Counted from the first letter of the stretch, positions 11,352-24,615 are shown. The stretch is DNA of 64,000 nucleotides from Ceratopteris richardii (GCA_020310875.1 CM035423.1:128538811-128602810), one strand, 5' to 3'. Numbers and translations: made by a program. The notes: generated by a model from the letters alone, not told the origin.

Positions 11352-13560
11352 TCATTCTAGAGCTTCTTGTCTTGCATCTTGTATTATCCTCTCCTCTTCT
11401 TTTTTTGTGTTTTGTGCTCCTAAGAGTCTTGTCAACATTTGTTCTATGATGGGCTCCATGTATTTTTTAACTTTGCAATTACTTATATAGCTTGCTAATA
11501 TGTCTCCATCCAATGTAGGTAAATTGATAGCTTCACCAAAGGAAATTGGATTGATAATCAAAGGTTCATACCCTCTTTCTTATAATTCTTTGGCATGTTG
11601 TTTCAAAGTTTAAACTAGCATAACGTCTCCCATTCTTAGACCTGTATCTTTGATGTGAGCATCATAGTAAGCCATTTGTGTTCTCTTAGCAACATAGATG
11701 TGTGGTACTGCTTATAATGTAGTTTCATGCAATTTATTGATTTGCTCCAATTAATTGGATAGCTCATGTTGTGTCCATTCATATTTCTTGGCTACTCAAA
11801 GAGTAGGAATGAAGAAACTGATTGGCAAGATTTAATTTTGTCCATAAACTAGATTGAAAGGTGTGGTTTCTATAGCTGTCTTACAAGCTACTCGGAATGC
11901 CCAAATTGCATGATGCAATTGTTTATCCCAGTCAAATCTTCCATTGTTGACTATTTTGGTGAGAACTGTGTATAATAGCTTATTTGAATTCTCCGCTTGT
12001 CCATTGGCTTGTGGATGATAGGTGCCAACTTTTTATGAATCATTAAGAACTCATTCATGAGTGACTCAATGACTTCATTAATGAAGTAGGTGCCTATATC
12101 GTTGACTATCTGGATATATAATCCAAATCTAGTGAAAATGTTTTCAAATAAGAATTTTGTTGTGGTATGGGCATCATTTTTCCTAGTGGCTTTGGCTTCT
12201 ACCCACTTTGTTAATTAGTAGGTTGCTTCTTTGATATAATCAGTATGAGATCCTCTTGTTGGGGGGTTAATGGGTCCAATAAAATCAATTCCCCATCTAG
12301 AGAAAGCTCTTGCATGGATCATTGTCTCAAAGGCATGTCATCTCATCGGATTGGATACTTTGTTTGTTGACAAACATCACAAATTTGTATGTATGTTTGT
12401 GCATACATGTGTATATTTGGCCACCACAAGCTTGCAAAGAGAATCATTTTAATAGTATTTTTAGTGGAAAAATGTCCTCGAGGTGCTCCAGCATGTGCCG
12501 TTTCTAATATGGGAGAATATTCTACTTCATGAACACACATTCATAGTTGATTATCCTTCCCTCGTTTGAACAATTGTTTTATTAAATTTACATAGTCTTT
12601 ACTTTTTTCTTCTAAGGATCTTTTTCTCACTAGGTTGGCTCCTTCTGGATATGTCTATGTCTTCAAAAAGTCTACTAGTGGCTTACTCCACTCTGGTGAT
12701 ATTGTAGAATAGGATATAGATGAATGTTCATTTGGTATAGACAATTGACACATATGACAATTCATTACATTATCATGTACATCCTTTTGCATACTTGGCC
12801 AATACACTCCTAATATTTTTAATTCTTGTGTTGTTCCATTTATACGTTTATGTGTGTTCAATTTGTTCTCATGGGCTTTTTTAACTAGACTGCTTTATTC
12901 TTTGACACATCTTAAGAGAACTCCATTTGAATCCTTGAAATATAAGCTTCCCACCACAATGTGGAGGTTTCTTAGTTTCCAAATGTCCTTGTCACGGCTA
13001 GCATTGATCCTATGATGAGGTCAATGTGTAAGTATAGGTGCTAAACCTTCCATCCATCTAAGACATACTTCTAGATTGAATATGTAGGTGTCTGGTAGCT
13101 CGTCTACTACTCTTGTTGGTAATTCTCCATGATTCATCCTAGATAAGTGGTCTGCCCTAACATGCATATTACCTGTCTTGAGCACTACTTCAAAATCATC
13201 TAATGGTCTTCCTATATTGCAAGGTTTAATAACCAAGTACAATAGGGCTTGGTGATCAATAAAGAACTTGAATTTGTTGGCTAGTAGGTAATGTCAAAAC
13301 TTCTTCACTACATACACCATTCCAAATCCTTCTTGTTTAGTCATCGTGTAATTTTGTTTGGCCTAGTTTAGTTGTTTGCTTGCATATGCTATTGGATAAT
13401 CTAGTTTTCCCTAATCAGCTTGTTGTGCTAAGAGCATCCAATGGACAAATCTGATGCATCAACATGAATATAGAATGTTTATTCCAATTCAACACTTTTA
13501 GAATTGATGCTAAACTCATTAAATGTTTGTTTGCATTCATCCATCTAAGTGAATTGAGTT
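11352..13560 (-). pseudogene. G0 RNase H and integrase, heavily broken
   Basis: Minus-strand segments co-linear with G1: RNase H remnants (IHVDASD near 13480) and MYLVIKPCNIGRP...RADHLSRMNHGE (13021-13242); a first HHCC-like module (LGVYWPSMQKDVHDNVMNCHMC, 12655-12861); a second, canonical HHCC module (TAHAGAPRGHF, LWWPNIHMY, CDVCQQTKYP, 12343-12540); a decayed integrase core (11700-12300) and the C-terminal tail (LPTLDGDILASYISNCKVKK, 11352-11561). Many stops and frameshifts. This is the most diverged of the three G copies, and it shows that the duplicated zinc module is an old feature of the family. Confidence 0.83.
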
Positions 13561-14820
13561 AGCATTCCATAGAGACAACCTTAGATTTTACTTCTTTCTC
13601 CATCATACATTGATTCAAGGAAACATTTAGCTCTATGAAGTGAGGGATGTCATCTTCACTTTTCTTCCACCTTTCTTCTTAAACTTTGGCCCACAATCAT
13701 GTGTCCAATCAGCTTCTAACTCCAAAATCATAGAGTCTATATCTATGATCTCAAACCCTAATTTTTCTCAATTTCCTTACTTAGTTTCATTCCTTGTTGT
13801 TTTGAGTTGAAGTCTTCCAAATGTCCCTGGAATGTCTATTTTGCGATTCTCATTTCAAGAAGGTTTGTTATTGATTGTTCTAGCATGGTTTGAGAGATTT
13901 CGGTCAGTTTCTTACATATTTCTAACCTTTCCTTTTCGAGGTCTTCTCTTGGGTAATTGTGACCATGTTGCTCTAGACTAGGTCTTATATCTATTTTGGA
14001 CTAATACACTTTCAGCCACATCTTTAAATCTTTAGGCATATGATCCACTAGAATTAATCCTACCGAGTCCTTTGTTTGTTCTTCCTTCACGACATTTATG
14101 TTTTGTTTGGCTGGATTGTTTGACCTAGATTCACTGTTTTGTACAAATTTCTCTTTTTCTTCAGCCAAATTCTTAATCCACTTGTTCTTTATTTTCTCCT
14201 ATCTAACTTTCCATTTTTGAGCTTTCTTTCCTCTTGAGGTGTTTGATGGTTCTTCTCAATCTTCTATTACTTGAATTAAATATTTTACCTCATTTTCACT
14301 CTTGGAACTATCCATTCTTTGGTTTTCTAGATTTTCCTTAGATTTGGATCTTGTGACATATTTTAATGATAGTGTGTATTCCTTATCACTTCCTGATAAC
14401 TCTATTAGTTTTATTACATTGATCTGAGTAGTGGAGGATACTTTAGCAGAGTTTTTGGGATAGCATCTAAGCAAGTGTTCTTTTCCACAGTCACTGCGAT
14501 ACCCTTCCCAAAGAGGTGGATATTGAATAAAAAGATCATCTTTTTTTTTTGCTCTCAAAAACTACTTAAATTCAGCCACATGATCATAAGATACCCTAAT
14601 CCTTCGTAATGGTTTTTGAGGAATTTTTCCACGTGTTAAGGTCTTAATCTTTTACTTACTTTAGGAGGTCGAGGAATGTCTTGAACCACAGGATGCACAC
14701 CTAGGCCTCTTTGTTGTGGGAGTCTCAGAGAAAATGGTGACCGGTTAATCATCTTCCTTCCCAAGTGAGTATGTGGTTCCCTGATCCCTTGAGAAGAACA
14801 CTGCAAAACCCATGCCATGT
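13561..14820 (-). pseudogene. G0 5' region, gag-like remnant; RT lost
   Basis: Between the RNase H remnant and Copia E I find no RT core and no upstream protease, so pol is internally deleted near 13561. Lys/Glu-rich minus-strand segments follow, including a 100-codon open stretch (14256-14558, with KVSSTTQINVIKLIELSG and a Cys/His segment DCGKEHLLRCYP) and a 60-codon segment (14636-14818, PQQRGLGVHPVVQDIPRPPK). Composition and position suit a Ty3 gag and leader but no diagnostic domain is certain. Confidence 0.45.
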
Positions 14821-15099
14821 AGCCTAGATCTCTCTAGATGAGTAACTAGCCAATATCATCTTTTGTTTTGATCCAAATAAGTGACTCTAAAAGAGTCTTT
14901 AGGATAACGCAATTCATAGATGATAGCCGAGTTGACACTGCTTCCCACGATGGGTGAAGTGGCTTGCAATAATTTATATGTTCAAGCTAGTAGATAGATA
15001 TCCATTACATCATCATCTTGAGGGGGCCTTGGATCTATAGATGAAGATATTGAAGATCATACGTTCATTGCACAAAGGTGTAAACCTTTTGTATTATCA

Positions 15100-18000
15100 A
15101 CTAAACTTTCATTAAATCATTTTGTACCAAATCTAAATCAATTTCTTAGATTGATGTTCACATTTGAGCAAGACCTAAAGTCACATGGAGACAAAGGAAA
15201 TAGATTTGCTATGTATGCAAAGAATAAGAAGAAAGGAGATAAAGGTAAAGCAAAGGATGAAGAAAAACCCACTTCTCAGGCTAATTATGTAAAAGGAGGA
15301 GATAAAGGTAGAGGAAATAGAAGAGGAATAGGTAACCAGAATAACAACAAGAAGACATGTTGGATTTGTGGCTTGAGCAATCATTTAGCTTATGATTGTT
15401 GGCACAATCAACAAGGTTCAAATCATAGTCAAAGTAACAATGGCAGGGGTAGAGGTGGAAGATATCAAAATCAATTTCAAAGAGGAAGGCAGAGTCAAAG
15501 AGATAGCGATGATAGAGATGGAGGAAGAAATTGGGGAAAGAACCAATCCTACAATACCACCTAATAAAATTATGCAAATGATACACAAAATGGGAATCAT
15601 ACAACATTGATGATGAATTCAATAAGTACATCAGAGAAAGAAGATCTCAAGGTATTCTATATTAACTCTAGTTGTTCTAATCATTTTTCATGTAATATAG
15701 AATTAATGTTAGAATAAGAAGAAGGAATTTCTAGTCATATGGTTCAAACAGGTGATAACACAAGACACAATGTGCATTCAATTGGAAAAGTGAAATGCAG
15801 GAGTGGAACAATTGGTAACCAATGTTTTGTATGTTCCCACAATACCTAAGAATCTAATTAGAGTGGGACAAATAGTTGAGAAAGGTTTTCAAGTCAGATT
15901 TACAAACGGAGTATTTGTGGAAGATCCAGAGAATGAACATAATCACATTGTCTGTGGTAAGAAGGAAGATAGACTATTTACTCTGAAAGTGCAAGGAAAT
16001 ATCGGGCAAGCCTTGCTCACACATTGTGATGAAGTGATTATAGAATTAGACCTTTGGCATAAGAGCTTAGGACATTTCAATGAAAGAGGAATCAAAGTTA
16101 TGGTGGAAAATCAATCTGTACTAGGGCTACCAAATGTGGAGAACCAACATATGCTCTATAAATGTGAAGCATGTCAAATGGGAAAAGCACATAGATTACC
16201 ATTTCAGAAGAAAGAATAACAAGCATGATGGACTTCTAGAGCTCATCCATACATATGTATGAGGACCAAAAAAAAGAGGGATCAATCAATGGCTCTAGGT
16301 ATTATGTTCTTTTTATTGATGATGCTATAAGATGTATAGCTCTTTATGTCTTGAAGGAAAGATCATAAGTATTTGGAGGGTTAGAGGTCAAACGCTCAAG
16401 AGTGTAAGGTCTAATGGAGGGGGGGGGATATTTCTCCCAAGAATTCAATTATTATCTTTGGAATGCATGTATTAAGAGGGAAATGACTTGCAGGTACACA
16501 CCTCAACAGAATGGGTAGCAGAAAGAAGAAATAGAACTTTGGTTGCATTTTCTAGGGCTATGTTAAAGGAGAAAATTTTTCTAAATTATTTATGGGTTGA
16601 GGCTATGAATACAGCTACATATCATGTGAATGGATTACCATGTACAACTCTAAATGAAACGAACCCTTATGAAGCTTGGTGGGGAAAGAAACCAACACTA
16701 GATCATTGTAAAGTGTTTGGATCAATTGCCTATGCTTATGTACCATCACAAATCAGACATATGCTTCAACCAAAGGCTAAAAAATATGTGTTCATTGGAT
16801 ATGATGAAAAGAAGATGGGTTATAGGTTATGGAATCCTCTAACCAAACAATTTCTTGTTTCTAGAGATGTGATATTTGATGAACAAAAAGGTTGGTATGC
16901 AGAACAAAGTCTCAACATTGAAGCAATTGAAGAAGAGGTAAGAACAAGTAAGAGAGGTAAATCAAATATGTAGGTAAATGGAGATAAAGATCACATGCAA
17001 GCAGGCACATCCAGAGTTGGATCATCAAGGGGAAATAAAGATGCACCTAGGTTTGATGAAGAAGTGTATTTAGATACACATGAAGAATTTGAACTAAGAA
17101 GGTCAACCAGATTAAGGAGACAAAAAACAAGGTATTCTTATGATACTTCTTATATGACTTAGAAAAACTATGCTTATATGGTCAAAGAAGATGAAGAACC
17201 TCAGAGCTATGATGAGGCAAAAGGCAAAAAACAATGACAAGAAGCAATGAAGGAAGAGTTCAATGCACTTGAGGAGAACAAGACTTGGGAACTTGTTCCA
17301 AAACCAAATGGTAAGGAAGTGATTGGAAATAAATGGGTTTATAAAGTGAAGAAGCTTTCAGATGGAAGGATAGCAAGATATAAAGCCAGATTGGTGGTCA
17401 ACGGCTATGCCCCAAGTCATGGCATAGATTATGATGAGACATTCGGTCCTGTGGCAAACATGTGAACTATAAGGACAATCATTGCTATTGCAGCATCAAA
17501 ATGATGGACCTTGAGTCAATTGGATATAAAAAATGAATTTTTGAATGGATACATATCTGATGAAGTATACATGGAGCAACCTTAAGGGTTTGAAAATTTC
17601 AATTATCCAAATTATGTTTGCAAATTAAGAAGAGCACTTTATGGGTTAAAGCAAGCTCCAAGAGCTTGGAACTATCAGCTTGTAAAGTATCTCAATGATC
17701 TTGGATATCAAAGTTCAAAGGCACATGCAAGTCTACTTATCAAAAGAACAGATGATGGTATATAATCTACATTTGTATTTATGTAGATGACATTATAATT
17801 AGAGGTACCTCAAATGAAGGAATCAAGCAAGCAAAGAGATCACTTGAGAAGAAATTCAAGATAAGTGATTTATGGAAGTTTCCGTATTTTCTTGGAATGG
17901 AAATCACTTATGGAGATCATGGTACATATGTATCACAAGAAAGGTATCTTTTGAACCTATTGAAGAAGTTCAACATGGAGAACTAATTTAATCATAATCT

Positions 18001-18175
18001 TAGCAAATGTGATGGTGCAGAATTCAAAGATATGAGGAAGTATCAATCTTTAGTGGGAAGTTTGATTTATGCTACACTAACAAGACTTGATCTTAGTTAT
18101 GCCGTGAGAGTCCTCTCACAATTTATGCATTGTCCAAAGGATCTGCATTGGATTGTAGGTCAAAGAGTTTAGTGA
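15100..18175 (+). pseudogene. Copia E: gag to RT, multiply broken, RNase H lost
   Basis: Plus-strand pieces in order: gag end with a CCHC knuckle (CWICGLSNHLAYDC, 15357-15400) in a basic, Asn/Arg/Gly-rich tail (15151-15564); protease region (KVFYINSSCSNHFSCN; catalytic D reads N); pre-integrase (LWHKSLGHFNERG, CEACQMGKAHRLPF; 15803-16219); integrase with a degenerate core and C-terminal region (NPYEAWWGKKPTLDHCKVFG, VFIGYDEKKMGYRLWNP; 16488-16973); RT (TWELVPKPNGKEVIGNKWVY, 17247-17465; [33 protein letters not shown]). The catalytic YVDD box survives as YVDDII in shifted frames (~17785-17800). The sequence stops after RFMHCPKDLHW (~18150); RNase H is absent. Closest to F in the CEACQxGKA region. 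Confidence 0.87.
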
Positions 18176-18187
18176 TTGAGGGTGAAT

Positions 18188-18567
18188 TGTTGGGGCTTCA
18201 CTCACTAATTAGGCATGAAGACATGAAGACATAAGTTGGAAGAAGAAGGACAAAGAGATATGGAGGTGGAAGAGATTCCATGGTGATGCACCACAGTGCA
18301 CTCTCCTGATTGAGAGCTCCATGATGATATCCTCGGAGTAGAAAATAGAGCTCCTAAGGTCGCACACAGTACTCCACACAAAGGATGTAGAATATGCAAA
18401 TAAAAAAATTACACAGGGAGCACGAAGATAGACTTCTTAGGTCTTGCAAATGTGGTCAAACTTACAGTCTGTGACTGACCAGGCCACTCTATGTTTTATT
18501 AAAGAACATATATAAAGAAGTGTCTAGTGGTCATTTGGCCTTTCACATGGAAAGTAACAGTAACAAT
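18188..18567. repeat. LTR sequences at the E/D junction
   Basis: Two convergent Copia 3' ends meet here. On plus, E has a purine-rich tract (TTGAGGGTGAAT) then TGTTGGGGCTTCAC, the expected start of its 3' LTR. On minus, D has the tract TTTAGTGGGAGAT then TGTTACTGTTACTTTCC, the expected start of its 3' LTR, with a TATA box (TTTATATATG, ~18508-18520). I cannot fix where one ends and the other begins. Both together are only 380 bp, so at least one is truncated. Confidence 0.6.
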
Positions 18568-18569
18568 CT

Positions 18570-21500
18570 CCCACTAAAGGCCAATATGGCCAAAGTAATC
18601 ATGAGAGAAAAAATAAAGAATGATAAAGAATACTTGAGTGCAAAAGCATACAAACTATACCTCCCACCTGATGGGCATGTTACAAAGTATACAAGTGACT
18701 GTGTAAGATCATGAATCAAGTAACCCCCATCAAATGACAACAGTGTCAAAAGATATCATGTGGTAGAGCTTTAGTCAAAGCATCTGCAGCATTATCTCGA
18801 GTGTGGACCTTCTCAAGAATAATGTGCTTAGTGGCTAAGCAATCTCTGATGAAGTGATACCTCACCTCAATGTGCTTGGTCTTTGCATGATAGAATGGAT
18901 TCTTAGCCAAAGCAATGGCACTCTAACTTTCACTAAGAAAATGAAGTACATGTTGAGGTAAACCCATATCATAAGCAAGATGAGAAAGCCCCAATGCTTC
19001 CTTACATGCCTCACTTGCTGCAACATACTCTGCTTCTGTGGTGGAAATAGTTGTACATTCTTGAAGACGAGATCTCCAAGAGATAACACTCCAACAAAAT
19101 GAAAAATGTACCCTGATGTAGACTTATGATTGTCTACACAACCAGCCAAGTCAGAATCTATGTAACCAATAATGGATGCTTTCCCTCTACCTAAGCATAG
19201 ACACTTGTCCTTAGTGCCACTCAAATATCTCAAAATCATCTTGACCACTTCCCAATGTTTCTTCCTAGGATTAGATATATATCTGCTCATAACTCCCACT
19301 GCAAATGCAATGTTTGGTCTCATACCTACCATAGCATACGAGACTACCAACAACAAACTAATAGGGAATTTTGGTCATGAATTCCTTTTCCTCATCTGAT
19401 TTGGGGCAATCATCCTTGCTCAAGTTCACATATGTGGGTAAAGATGTACTCAATGCCCTTCCACCCTGCATATTGAACCTGTGAAGTACTTTGGATATGT
19501 ACTCACTTTGAGACAAGTATATGCATCTTTTACCCCTATCACGAGTAATGTGCATGCCAAGAATATGTTTGGAATACCCCAAATCCTACATATCAAATGT
19601 TTGACTCAACTTCTTTTTGAGAATTGACAAGTCCTAAGAGGAGTTCCCAGCAATCAACATATCATCAACATAAACTATAAAAAATATCAAGCTGCCATCT
19701 GGGCATCTCTTTGTGTAGAGACAATGATCCTCATTGCTTCGAGAATAGCCTTGAGACCTCATAAAAGCATCAAAATTTTGGTACCATTGTCTAGGGGACT
19801 GTTTAAGTCCATACAAGCTCTTCTTGAGCTTACAAACTAGAATTTACTTGCCAAGAACTAGATAACCCTCTAGTTGTTCCATATAGATCTCATCTGTAAG
19901 ATCTCCATGCAAGAAAGTAGTCCTCCATTGCAACGAATCCAAGCAACATGCACAGGGTAGTCATCTTGACCACTGGAGAGAAGATTTCCTCAAAATCAAC
20001 ACCATGTTGTTGCTTAAAACCCTTTGCAACAAGTCGTGCTTTATACTTTGGAGCACTATCTGACGTGAATTTCAGCTTATATACACATTTACATGGTAAA
20101 GCTTTCCTACCATTTGGCAAAGGTACTAAATCCCAAGTACCATTCTTGTGAATAGAATCCAACTCACTCTTCATGGCACGCTCCCACTTGACATGATTCT
20201 CTATCTGCATAGCCTCTTTGTAACAAGAAGACTCATCGGAATCTGTTAGCATAACAAAATCTAAACCTGGAACATATCTATCAAGAGGATGTGAGACACG
20301 TGTAGAGCGTCTCAATGGTTGCTCAACAAGAACATGTGCAGACTAATTTGATCGGACATTCTCTTGAACATCCCTATGTGTAGAATTTTTATGCATGCTA
20401 GTTGGAGGACTAGTATCCTAAAACACCTCTCTTCTCACTTCAACCTCCTTAATGGGTTGATTATGCATCTCATTGAAAATGACATCACTACTTTTGATCA
20501 CTGACCGTGGTTTAGGATCCCATAAGCGATATCCAAATTTTCCTTCTTGACCATATCCAAGAAAAATGCATTTCTTTGACTTATGTCCCAACTTTTGTCT
20601 AAGACTCTTGGGTATATGAGCATATGCTTCACACCCAAAAACTAGAAGATGATCATAATATGGTGGCTTCCCTATCCATAACTCTTGTGCCACTTTCAAA
20701 ACTTTGGAAGTACTAAGTGAAAGTTTAATCACATGAACTACAGTCAATACTGCTTCTGCCCAAAAGCCTTGTGAGAGGTTTGCATGATAGAACATAGAAA
20801 CTACTCTATCTTGAATAGTTCTATTCATCCTCTCACCTACGCCATTCTGTACTGGGGTATAAGGAGTTGCAAACTCTCTACGAATCCCTCTAGACTGATA
20901 GAAAAGGCTGAATTCATGTGAGGTATACTCACCCCCATTATCTGAACGTAAAGCCTTGAGCTTAGTTCCTTTTTCAGTCTTAATTGAAGCAAGCCATTTT
21001 CTGAAAGTAGGGAATATCTCATCCTTCGATTTGATAGGATATACCGAGACTTTTCTAGTAGCATCATGAAAGTGAAAAAGTAAAGAGAACCACCTAAGGA
21101 CCTAGTGGGCATAGGACCACACACATCTCTATGAACAAGATCTAAAGGCTGAATTGAAGAGTCAATGTGCATTCTATGCACATTTCTGGTTTGCTTTCCA
21201 TATTGAGAATGCTCACAAAATGAAAAATTAGAGAAAGATAACATATTTAAGTATCCCAGAATGAGAAAGATTTCCCATTCCACTATGATATATATGGCCC
21301 AAAAAACCATGCCAAATACAAGCCATAGGCTATTCAGTAACAGCTAACAAGTGTTCTTTCTGTGATACAAATAAAGGATAAAGTGAGCCAACTTTGCTTC
21401 CTTTTGCTATAATCATATTTCCCTTTCATATACGAAAGGAATGAGCATAGAAGAACACCTTGTAACCAAGGTCAACAAGTTGAACAACTGACATCAAGCT

Positions 21501-21850
21501 ACATGATAACTAAGGTACATGGCATACATTATGCATAGTAAATTTTGAACCATCAATGAACTGCACAACCACATCTCCAATCCCCACAACATCACACTAG
21601 TAAGAGTCATTAAGTCTCATGGTACCAAGACACTTTGCTGCATAATTAGAGAACCATTCTATGTGTGGTCTCACATGAAAAGAAGCACCAGAATCTAGCA
21701 GCCACGTGTGGAAAGAGAATCAGCCATAAGAGCCTCAGTTGGTACAATACTATCAAGTGTCAACACATCAACATCATCAAAAATAGCATTAATTTCTTCA
21801 ATCTTCACAGTCAAAGTAGATGGTACATGTAACTGTTTAACATGCCCATC
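18570..21850 (-). pseudogene. Copia D pol: protease, integrase, RT, RNase H, broken
   Basis: Minus-strand Copia pol, nearly complete in domain order: decayed protease (~21500-21800); pre-integrase (WHGFLGH near 21300); integrase core (LRSDNGGEYTSHEF with the catalytic Asp, ~20915-20960; YTPVQNGVGERMNR, ~20820-20865) and C-terminal region (20418-20828); RT (NGTWDLVPLPNGRKALPCKC, 19890-20315; MYGLKQSPRQWYQNFDAF, IVYVDDMLIAGNSS, 19634-19816); later RT (GMHITRDRGKRCIYLSQSEY, 19358-19582); RNase H (MRPNIAFAVGVMSRYISNP, STSGYIFHF; KTKHIEVRYHFIRD near 18845-18890). Stops and frameshifts throughout. The YVDD box is intact. Placing it in the Tnt1/Tork group is inference from the gag. Confidence 0.88.
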
Positions 21851-21856
21851 AACATT

Positions 21857-22641
21857 CTATCCTTTACCTTTAGCATTATTTAATGCATAACAGTCTTTCT
21901 TCATATGTCCTTTCTTATGACAATAATGGCATTCCATATCCCTCTTCCTTGATTTACTTCTACTCTTATTCCATTGACCATTCTTTTTCGTGTTCTTGCT
22001 CCTCCCACATTGGTGATTCTTTCCTTCGTAAGAATCACAAATATTATATGCATCTCCACTCTGAGTGCCGACCATAGATTTTCTACGAATCTCTTCACTC
22101 AAGAGTGCTCCACATATGTCATCATAGTCGAGTTTACCACCAGCACATTATCCATATCCATTTTTTGATCCTGTAACTAGGAGAATATAGCATCAAACTC
22201 ATTTAGATGAGCAGCAACACTATCTATGTCCTTCATGTGAATGTCATATAATTTTCTCATCAGATGCACTTTATTTGATGCCATCTCTTTTTCATATGTA
22301 TTGCATAACTTCTTCCAAAGCTCCTCTACACTTTCACAGTCTAATATTTTAAAGTAAACATTATCTGCCAGGTGCAAGAAAATGGTAGATCTCGCCATTT
22401 GATCTAACTCATCCCAATCATCTTCATCCATGTTAGTAGGCGTCTTTGAAATCCCATTTAATGGCTTCCATTGCCTCCTTTGAATCAACACATCTTTAAT
22501 CTGATTCTTCCATAGAGCAAAGTTTGTGCCATCAAATCTTTGGATCTCAAAATAGTCTTTGCCCTGCAAGTTATATCTCCTTCTTGGAACATTGGCATTA
22601 GACCTTGATCCACCAAGTGTACCTGAGACCTCTGATGCCAT
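21857..22641 (-). pseudogene. Copia D gag
   Basis: Starts MASEVSGTLGGSRSNANVPR at 22641 and runs 154 codons to 22177 with a typical UBN2-type Copia gag (FDGTNFALWKNQIKDVLIQR; DDWDELDQMARSTIFLHLAD; ESVEELWKKLCNTYEKEMAS). After a stop near 22177, further sequence gives the zinc knuckle CHYCHKKGHMKKDC (21899-21940). The N-terminal gag is thus intact and the rest is separated by a stop or frameshift between 22102 and 22177. Gag coats the RNA inside the particle. Confidence 0.88.
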
Positions 22642-23430
22642 GATGGTAGAGAACTGGATAGAATGATAATGGAGCTAGAAGAGTCCAAACACCAACAAAT
22701 AGGTGTATCAAGGAGTCAATTGACCACTGTATAGTTGGCTAAACCAAAAATCTGGAAAAATCTTGCTAGAGTATCCTCTACAAAATGAGAATATGACTAG
22801 TTTCAAAATATCATAAAAGTACAAGTACGCACATGTTTTCCTGCATAGTGAATCACTAACTCCACTGCATATAATCAATTACCCAACAGAAGCCAACTAT
22901 GCTTATCGAGCACCTATGAACAACTATCATACATCTCCTATGGTGAGGCTGGGTAAGTCTTCCACCTGCATCACCGAAGAGACCCTGACATCTGGGTGTC
23001 TCCCAGTTAAGAAAACCTTGCCACGACCTTCTTTATCAAATCTAAAAGGCTTTATGCAAAAAACCTAACCGCTATATCAATGACCTTATGGATGTACATA
23101 AGCGGTATCCACAGAAGCATACATGGTGTGTATTTGCTCAATATATGCAGTAAAATGATGCTAAAAGGCTGAACGTACAGCCCAAAAACTAGCCAACAAC
23201 ACCTGCAAGTGTCTTTCAACTCTTACGTTTTAAGCTCAAAAAACCTACATAAATTTGTAGTGACTTCTCCCACCAAATTTTTTTTGGTATTTTTGGAGTT
23301 TGAGATGAGGATGGGAAATGAAATTAGAGGGAAAGTGGAGTAAAGTGTGCAAAAACTAACTACTAACAACAAAACAACAAGGAAACTTTACCTTCCAATG
23401 ATTTTCTCCAACACTTACCATCACATTCTC
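22642..23430 (-). other. Leader of Copia D and/or 5' UTR of a G-family element; no gene
   Basis: No frame of note. It should hold the D leader and 5' LTR, but I see no copy of the 3' LTR sequence of 18188-18567, so the D 5' LTR is missing, diverged or further right. The last ~100 bp before 23440 sit next to a tRNA-Asp-type primer site and so belong to a different, Ty3-type element. Confidence 0.4.
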
Positions 23431-23439
23431 AACCTAGAG

Positions 23440-23463
23440 CTCATCCCTGGCAATGACACCAAA
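23440..23463 (-). other. Primer binding site, tRNA-Asp type (Tat/Athila-like)
   Basis: On the minus strand TTTGGTGTCATTGCCAGGGA matches the Tat/Athila primer site TTTGGCGCCGTTGCCGGGGA, complementary to the 3' end of tRNA-Asp. All differences are C-to-T or G-to-A, consistent with decay of methylated cytosines. It lies six bases inside the LTR that follows. Confidence 0.7.
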
Positions 23464-23468
23464 CTTGG

Positions 23469-24060
23469 TGTCACTCTAGTACAATGGTGAGTGCCAACGT
23501 GAGGAGTTCCACCTCGTAATTGTCAATCCGCGGAGAGGGTAGGCCGATATGAAGATTGAGAGCGAGTGAAGTGTGCAAAGGTGATGGTGAGAAACACAAA
23601 TGCATACACACACACACACGAGAGGAAAGTGGCGATGGAGATCAATAGAAGGCAAGAAAGGAATTCATATTCATCACAAACTAGTTACAATAGCTCTACT
23701 AGCCCAAAAGTTCTCAAAATGAGCTCTCTAGGTCTATTTATAGTTTTTGCTTAGTTTTGATCGCTTTCACATCTAGTGATCTACGTAGTTGAAAAATAGT
23801 TTCTACATCTAATTTGAGGTACCAACGGCTTATGAAAATTGGTATGAGCTACCTACTTAGACTCCTCAAGCTCAAGGACTCCGTGACTTGCACAAAATGG
23901 AGTCGTACATGCGATAATCGGATGTATGTACATATATTACATTGTTTAAGTGATAAAAATAACTTTTTGGGTTATGAAATGATTGTTTTTAATCAAAAGG
24001 TAGGCACCGATGCTTGAATACCACTTATTAGCTCCTCCCTAGCCCTATGTGCTTCCTCTG
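23469..24060 (-). repeat. G-family 5' LTR, probably of G0
   Basis: Starts (plus strand) TGTCACTCTAG after the PBS. It is alignable with the G1 3' LTR (53345-53938): TCAATCCG-GGAGA, the CA-rich patch, GAGCTCTCTAG-TCT-TTTATAGTTTTT with the TATA box (minus: AACTATAAATAG, near 23735-23750), CTCCTCAAGCTCAAGGACTCC and CAAAATGGAGT. The outer end is ill-defined. In minus orientation the element body should lie to the left; the only candidate is G0 (10240-14820), with Copia E and D in between. Confidence 0.68.
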
Positions 24061-24615
24061 CGTCTGTGACGGGATCATGTACAAATTGAAAATACAAGTA
24101 AGTAAATTCATGTACAAATTGAAAATATAGCTATATATAAAATTTTAGGCATGCCCTCGAGCTTCATGTTCTAACTTAAAAGAACATGTTTGCATCTCTA
24201 TGGTGGGATTCACCTCTATTCTATTGAATAAAGGGGAACCTATTGTCTGATACCCATTCAAATGATTCAAGTTAATGATCAGTAACGATCCCTTTTTAAT
24301 GGGAAGTTTCTACCTTCGTACTCAGTTCAAAATCAATCAACCTTCAAAATAACCTATAAAAATATAAAAAAGTAAAAATTCATTATTATGTGCTTGAAAA
24401 AATATTAAACTATATCATAAAAAGTAGAATCTTTTATTACCTATTTACACCTCTTTTGTCCTAAGTATCGAAAGTTCGAGTGCGTAAGGAGATTTCTATC
24501 AAAACTTGGCCATAACAAGTCCCTCTTGATGCTATTATCTCAATAAGTCGATTTCTTTCCTCCCAACAAGTCACTCTTGATGCGATTGTCTTGATGTCAA
24601 TATCTCAGCTAACAT
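24061..24615. other. AT-rich spacer, no gene
   Basis: No frames or domains. An 18-bp segment (ATGTACAAATTGAAAATA) occurs twice, near 24078 and 24111. Otherwise nothing recognised. Confidence 0.4.

Noticed and set aside
15181-15631. Minus-strand frames with hydrophobic, Tyr/Ser-rich products opposite Copia E gag
   Set aside because: Antisense shadows of the basic gag tail.
22642-23430. 5' LTR of Copia D
   Set aside because: I found no sequence shared with the D 3' LTR at 18188-18567, so I describe it only as leader or unknown sequence.
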